Assembly (NCBI RefSeq): GCF_012928505.1
Contig: NZ_JABBJN010000022.1
Coordinates: 34,053-98,052, forward strand
Reading direction: 5' to 3'
Length of the DNA stretch: 64,000 nucleotides
Origin: Achromobacter sp. Bel
Lineage (GTDB): Bacteria > Pseudomonadota > Gammaproteobacteria > Burkholderiales > Burkholderiaceae_B
The position numbers and the translations under genes are program-made. The stretch's first letter is position 1; every line of letters starts with the position of its first letter. Of this stretch, positions 62,845 to 64,000 are shown piece after piece. The notes below the pieces were generated by a model. It did no database searches and had not been told where the DNA came from. It saw only the letters and a program-made list of their open reading frames with translations.

Positions 62845-63942
62845 ATGCTTGCCAAGTCCCAACTGGCGGCCGCCTGCGCCGCTGCATTCGCCATTGCCAC
62901 CGGCAGCGCCTTTGCACAGGCCGTGCCCGCGGGTTACCCGGCCGACTATCAGAAGATCCTGGACGGCGCCAAGAAGGAAGGCAAGGTCGTCATTTATTCC
63001 ACCACCGACACCAAGGCCGCCGGCCCCATCATCAAGGGTTTCGAAGCGCTGTACCCGGGCGTCAAGGTCGAATACAACGACATGAACAGCACCGAGCTCT
63101 ACAACCGCTACATCAGCGAACAGGCGGCGGGCGGCGGCAGCGGCGACGTCGTCTGGAGCTCGTCGATGGACTCGGCGCTGAAGCTGGCCACCGACTACGC
63201 CATGCAGTACAAGTCGCCCGAAGCGGGCAAGCTGCCGGCCTGGGCCGTGTGGAAGGATTCCGCCTACGGCACGACGTACGAGCCGGCCGTGTTCATCTAC
63301 AACAAGCGCCTGATCCCGGCCAACGAAGTGCCGACCACGCACGGCGCGCTGGCCAAGCTCATCGCCAGCCAGCCCGACAAGTTCAAGAACAAGGTCACCA
63401 CCTACGACATCGAGAAGTCGGCCGTGGGCTTCATGCTGGCCGTGCAGGACAAGGCCAACGACCCCAAGTACTTCGAAACGCTCAAGGACATCGCCAAAGG
63501 CGGCCTGATCGTGCAGTCGTCCACCGGCACCATGATGGAGCGCGTGTCGTCGGGCGAAAACCTGATCGGCTACAACATCCTGGGTTCGTATGCCGAAACG
63601 CGCGCCAAGTCGGACCCGTCGCTGGGCGTGGCCTATCCGACCGACTACGCGCTGGTGCTGTCGCGCGTGGCGTTCATCAGCAAGAAGGCCAAGAACCGCA
63701 ACGCGGCCAAGCTGTGGATGGACTACCTGCTGTCGCAGAAGGGCCAGGAAATCATGGCCAACCAGGCTGACCTGGCCTCGGTGCGCAACGACATCGACGG
63801 CGACAACGACGTGGACGGCATGACCAAGAAACTGGGCGCCTCGCTCAAGCCGATTCCGGTCAACGAAACGCTGCTGGACTACCTGGAACAGACCAAGCGC
63901 CTGCAGTTCATCAAGGACTGGCGCGCCGCGGCCGGCAAGTAA
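62845..63942 (+). CDS. ABC-type extracellular solute-binding protein, paralogous to the kinase domain
   Basis: This 365-residue periplasmic protein has a signal peptide of about 24 residues ending SAFA before QAVPAG. It is of the iron/phosphonate-type SBP_bac_6 class. LPAWAVWKDSAYGTTYEPAVF and LIGYNILGSYA recur almost unchanged in the kinase C-terminal domain (LPSWAVWRNEVYGFTFEPAVI, LAYNILGSYA). It is probably the induced binding protein of an importer whose membrane genes lie past the window edge. A CCTGTC/GACAGG hairpin lies in the 130-base gap upstream. Confidence 0.9.
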   Translation: MLAKSQLAAACAAAFAIATGSAFAQAVPAGYPADYQKILDGAKKEGKVVIYSTTDTKAAGPIIKGFEALYPGVKVEYNDMNSTELYNRYISEQAAGGGSGDVVWSSSMDSALKLATDYAMQYKSPEAGKLPAWAVWKDSAYGTTYEPAVFIYNKRLIPANEVPTTHGALAKLIASQPDKFKNKVTTYDIEKSAVGFMLAVQDKANDPKYFETLKDIAKGGLIVQSSTGTMMERVSSGENLIGYNILGSYAETRAKSDPSLGVAYPTDYALVLSRVAFISKKAKNRNAAKLWMDYLLSQKGQEIMANQADLASVRNDIDGDNDVDGMTKKLGASLKPIPVNETLLDYLEQTKRLQFIKDWRAAAGK

Positions 63943-64000
63943 GGCCCGCGCGGGTCCAGGCCGGCGCGCCCGGCCCGGACCGCCACAACGCGTAGCGGGC
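63943..64000. other. Sequence after the binding-protein gene, cut by the window
   Basis: A GC-rich 58-base tail with GGCCCGCGCGGG and GGCCGGCGCGCCCGGCC self-complementary runs, possibly part of a terminator. Too short to say more. Confidence 0.3.

Overview
The window is 64 kb of GC-rich chromosome with the gene order and protein sequences of the Alcaligenaceae, either Bordetella or Achromobacter. Four clusters point there: mpl-tlpA-aroQ-accB-accC-prmA, tyrS/mepM-anmK-erpA, a lysine/alanine-repeat histone H1-like protein of the BpH1 type, and a dra (Dlt-like) operon. I lean towards Achromobacter because of the many transport genes, but the sequence alone does not settle the genus. Most of the window is ordinary core chromosome. 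I see no rRNA or tRNA gene, complete insertion sequence, prophage or CRISPR array.

Layout. 0-1.3 kb: first codons of glyA and a HigBA-like toxin-antitoxin pair with a perfect palindromic operator. 1.3-9.7 kb: PEBP-like protein, tyrS, mepM, anmK, erpA, a coiled-coil membrane protein, argC, rpsI-rplM. 9.9-14.5 kb: complete branched-chain amino acid ABC transporter (livFGMH plus the binding protein). 14.8-24.8 kb: orphan TRAP binding protein, pmbA, darP, an esterase, a three-gene nitrate/sulfonate-type ABC transporter with an isochorismatase-like hydrolase, and a PatZ-like acetyltransferase with a degenerate ligase part. 25-31.9 kb: gltX, MFS exporter, lipoprotein, LysR regulator divergent from hydrolase + Bug binding protein, Lrp regulator. 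32-40 kb: giant indolepyruvate ferredoxin oxidoreductase and nrdAB with tandem NrdR boxes over the promoter. 40-47 kb: histone H1-like gene, yggT, and the dra operon (dltC-D-X-B-A order), which contains an easily missed 50-codon DltX-like gene. 47-58 kb: sugar/nucleoside kinase, zinc-ribbon membrane protein, prmA, accCB, aroQ, tlpA, a five-copy tandem array of an ~82 bp repeat, mpl, a YqiA-like esterase and an RNase II homologue. 58-59.4 kb: an accessory patch with a perfect 28 bp inverted repeat and an orphan Imm11/DUF1629 immunity-like gene. 59.5-64 kb: an OmpR-type response regulator, a sensor kinase fused at its C terminus to a periplasmic solute-binding domain, and a free solute-binding protein closely related to that fused domain.

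The most unusual items are (1) the histidine kinase-solute-binding protein fusion, with a third membrane segment that looks like an internal signal peptide and a paralogous free binding protein next door; (2) the DltX-like microprotein ending in FxYxxF inside a Gram-negative Dlt operon, next to an MBOAT whose usual WHG histidine reads WNG; and (3) the dispersed and tandem ~82 bp GC-rich repeat family.
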